Source of the DNA: Lachnospiraceae bacterium
GTDB taxonomy: Bacteria > Bacillota > Clostridia > Lachnospirales > Lachnospiraceae
Assembly: GCA_022792885.1 (NCBI GenBank)
Contig: JAAWBX010000010.1
Location: 1 to 64,000 of the forward strand
DNA length: 64,000 bases
Direction of reading: 5' to 3'
In this document: positions 62,926 through 64,000 of the stretch, in pieces
Layout of the letters: every line of letters starts with the position of its first letter
Numbering within the stretch: the stretch's first letter is position 1
Position numbers and translations under genes: made by a program
The notes under the pieces: generated by a model
What the model was told of the DNA's origin: nothing
The model's input: the letters and a program-made list of their open reading frames with translations, nothing else
Databases searched by the model: none

Positions 62926-64000
62926 TCAGTCAAAAGCCAGGATCCGCTGAGGTTTTTCACAGTCGGGAACCAGAGCTTCGCCGTCGTATTTTTCAAAATT
63001 GCAATTATGGTTATTGTAGCCGGCCACGCTGACGTTGGAGGTGATCGGGCCGCACAGTACGTTGTCGGAGCCGCCCCGGTCGATACCGGTTTCTTCATCC
63101 AGATCGAGCCAGGAACCGTGAGGGACGGCTATGACGCCGGGCATGATGGTTTCCACCACGGAGACCTGCCGTAAGATTTCCCCCCATTTGTTGTAAATGA
63201 GGACGGTGTCGCCGGTTTCGATATTTTTTTCTTTGGCGTCGGCGGCGGAAAGGAATACCGGATTCGGGCAGGCTTCTCTGAGCCAGGGCACGTTGTCATA
63301 GGTGGAGTGGGAGCGGCGCAGATAATGCGGGTTGTATACCAGATAAGGGTATTCGCCTTTTTTGCCGTCTGGATTTCCTTCTTTGAAGGTGGTTTCGTAG
63401 CCTTCGTTGGGCACAAGGTAATTCGGATAGGGTTTCACTTCCGGTCCCGGGAACATATGATTCATCAGGTCGGCTTTGGCCTGACAATAGATCTCGAACT
63501 TGCCGCTGGCGCTGGGCAGAGGGTTGGCGTCCGGATCCTGCATGAATTTGGCCCAGTTGTAGGCCAGGGAATAGTATCCGTCGCCTTCCTGGCGGGGGAC
63601 GGTGTAGCATCCGCGTTCCAGAAATTCTTTTAAAGGCACCGCTCCTTCCTGCGGAGCGATCTCAATGTTTGCGGCTTTCAATTCTTCGGCCACGCCCCAT
63701 TCGTCGATATCTTCCTGTGTGATCGTACAGATCGGAAGCATCTGATAAGAAGGATTCAGGTACGTACAGGTGCGGAGCTGATTGAAAAATTGCGCTTTTT
63801 CACTTAAAGTGTAAGCTTTGGCCGGATCGATTCCCAGTTTTTTCATGAGCAGGATTTCGATTTCCTGATCGCTTTTGGCTTCGTAAAGAGGCTCCGTGAC
63901 CTGCTGCCATACGATCAGAGCTTCCCGGTTGCTTCCGTCCATACCGCCGGGACGCTCCCACATAGTGGTAACCGGCAGGACGATATCGGAGTACATGGCC
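62926..64000 (-). CDS. dmsA: second DmsA-like molybdopterin oxidoreductase (N-terminal part outside window)
   Basis: The C-terminal 358 residues of a molybdopterin oxidoreductase; the frame is open through the right edge. Segments YSDIVLPVTTMWERPGG, HYLRRSHSTYDNVPWLREAC and PHGSWLDLDEETGIDRGGSD closely parallel the 45.8-48.6 kb copy, so the two are paralogues. Ends 19 bp before the damaged dmsB. It would need an intact Fe-S partner to work. Confidence 0.9.
   Translation of the reverse strand, partial: AMYSDIVLPVTTMWERPGGMDGSNREALIVWQQVTEPLYEAKSDQEIEILLMKKLGIDPAKAYTLSEKAQFFNQLRTCTYLNPSYQMLPICTITQEDIDEWGVAEELKAANIEIAPQEGAVPLKEFLERGCYTVPRQEGDGYYSLAYNWAKFMQDPDANPLPSASGKFEIYCQAKADLMNHMFPGPEVKPYPNYLVPNEGYETTFKEGNPDGKKGEYPYLVYNPHYLRRSHSTYDNVPWLREACPNPVFLSAADAKEKNIETGDTVLIYNKWGEILRQVSVVETIMPGVIAVPHGSWLDLDEETGIDRGGSDNVLCGPITSNVSVAGYNNHNCNFEKYDGEALVPDCEKPQRILAFD

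Overview
The window looks like a chromosomal segment of an anaerobic, spore-forming Firmicute, most likely Clostridia of the Lachnospiraceae type, with roughly balanced GC. This is inferred from gene content: a cotJ spore-coat operon, GlgC/GlgD, pyruvate- and indolepyruvate:ferredoxin oxidoreductases, a two-gene SufCB Fe-S system, an EFR1 ferredoxin, nickel-dependent LarA, molybdopterin DmsAB-like reductases and SigA-type promoters. No species can be named from the sequence alone.

Left end (1-7.5 kb). A coiled-coil protein built on 42-bp tandem repeats enters from the left edge. It is followed by a compact operon of a bacteriohemerythrin, a 1462-residue AAA+/STAND-like ATPase and a 355-residue protein ending in a HEPN-like R-N-x3-H motif. 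I could not match this operon to a named system, and it is the best candidate here for an undescribed one. Its 3' end abuts a broken cotJABC operon in which cotJC is cut after about seven codons.

Core block (7.5-24.9 kb). ilvE; a HAD phosphatase fused to a membrane region and an HExxH domain; ilvB-ilvN behind a Leu/Val-rich leader peptide and attenuator; a prolyl-tRNA editing-like protein; mutY; a lipid kinase; rpoD; queH; ackA; an HPr protein; a GNAT enzyme; an isochorismatase; an EamA transporter; pepF; and a nitroreductase.

Catabolic block (24.9-44.1 kb). A sugar-acid module (PdxA2, DUF1537 kinase, LarA, glycerate kinase, KdgT) is followed by a PAS-AAA+ sigma54 activator. Divergent from the activator is a four-subunit 2-oxoacid:ferredoxin oxidoreductase operon with a good -24/-12 promoter. 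Then come lrgA-lrgB-sufC-sufB, iorA-iorB, a GntR regulator, an in-frame TetR-endonuclease IV fusion and an HD hydrolase.

Right part (44.2-64 kb). DUF1292 and GIY-YIG proteins; a DmsA/DmsB pair with a TetR regulator; a PurF-like enzyme lacking its catalytic cysteine; tRNA-Gly(GCC). An accessory region follows, AT-richer in part: DUF2935, EFR1, TetR-CPBP, an endonuclease III remnant, a Vat-type acetyltransferase behind a leader peptide and two terminators, an ECF sigma/anti-sigma pair, and BlaI with a frameshifted M56 peptidase. The window closes with glgC-glgD and a second dmsA/dmsB pair whose Fe-S subunit carries an in-frame TGA.
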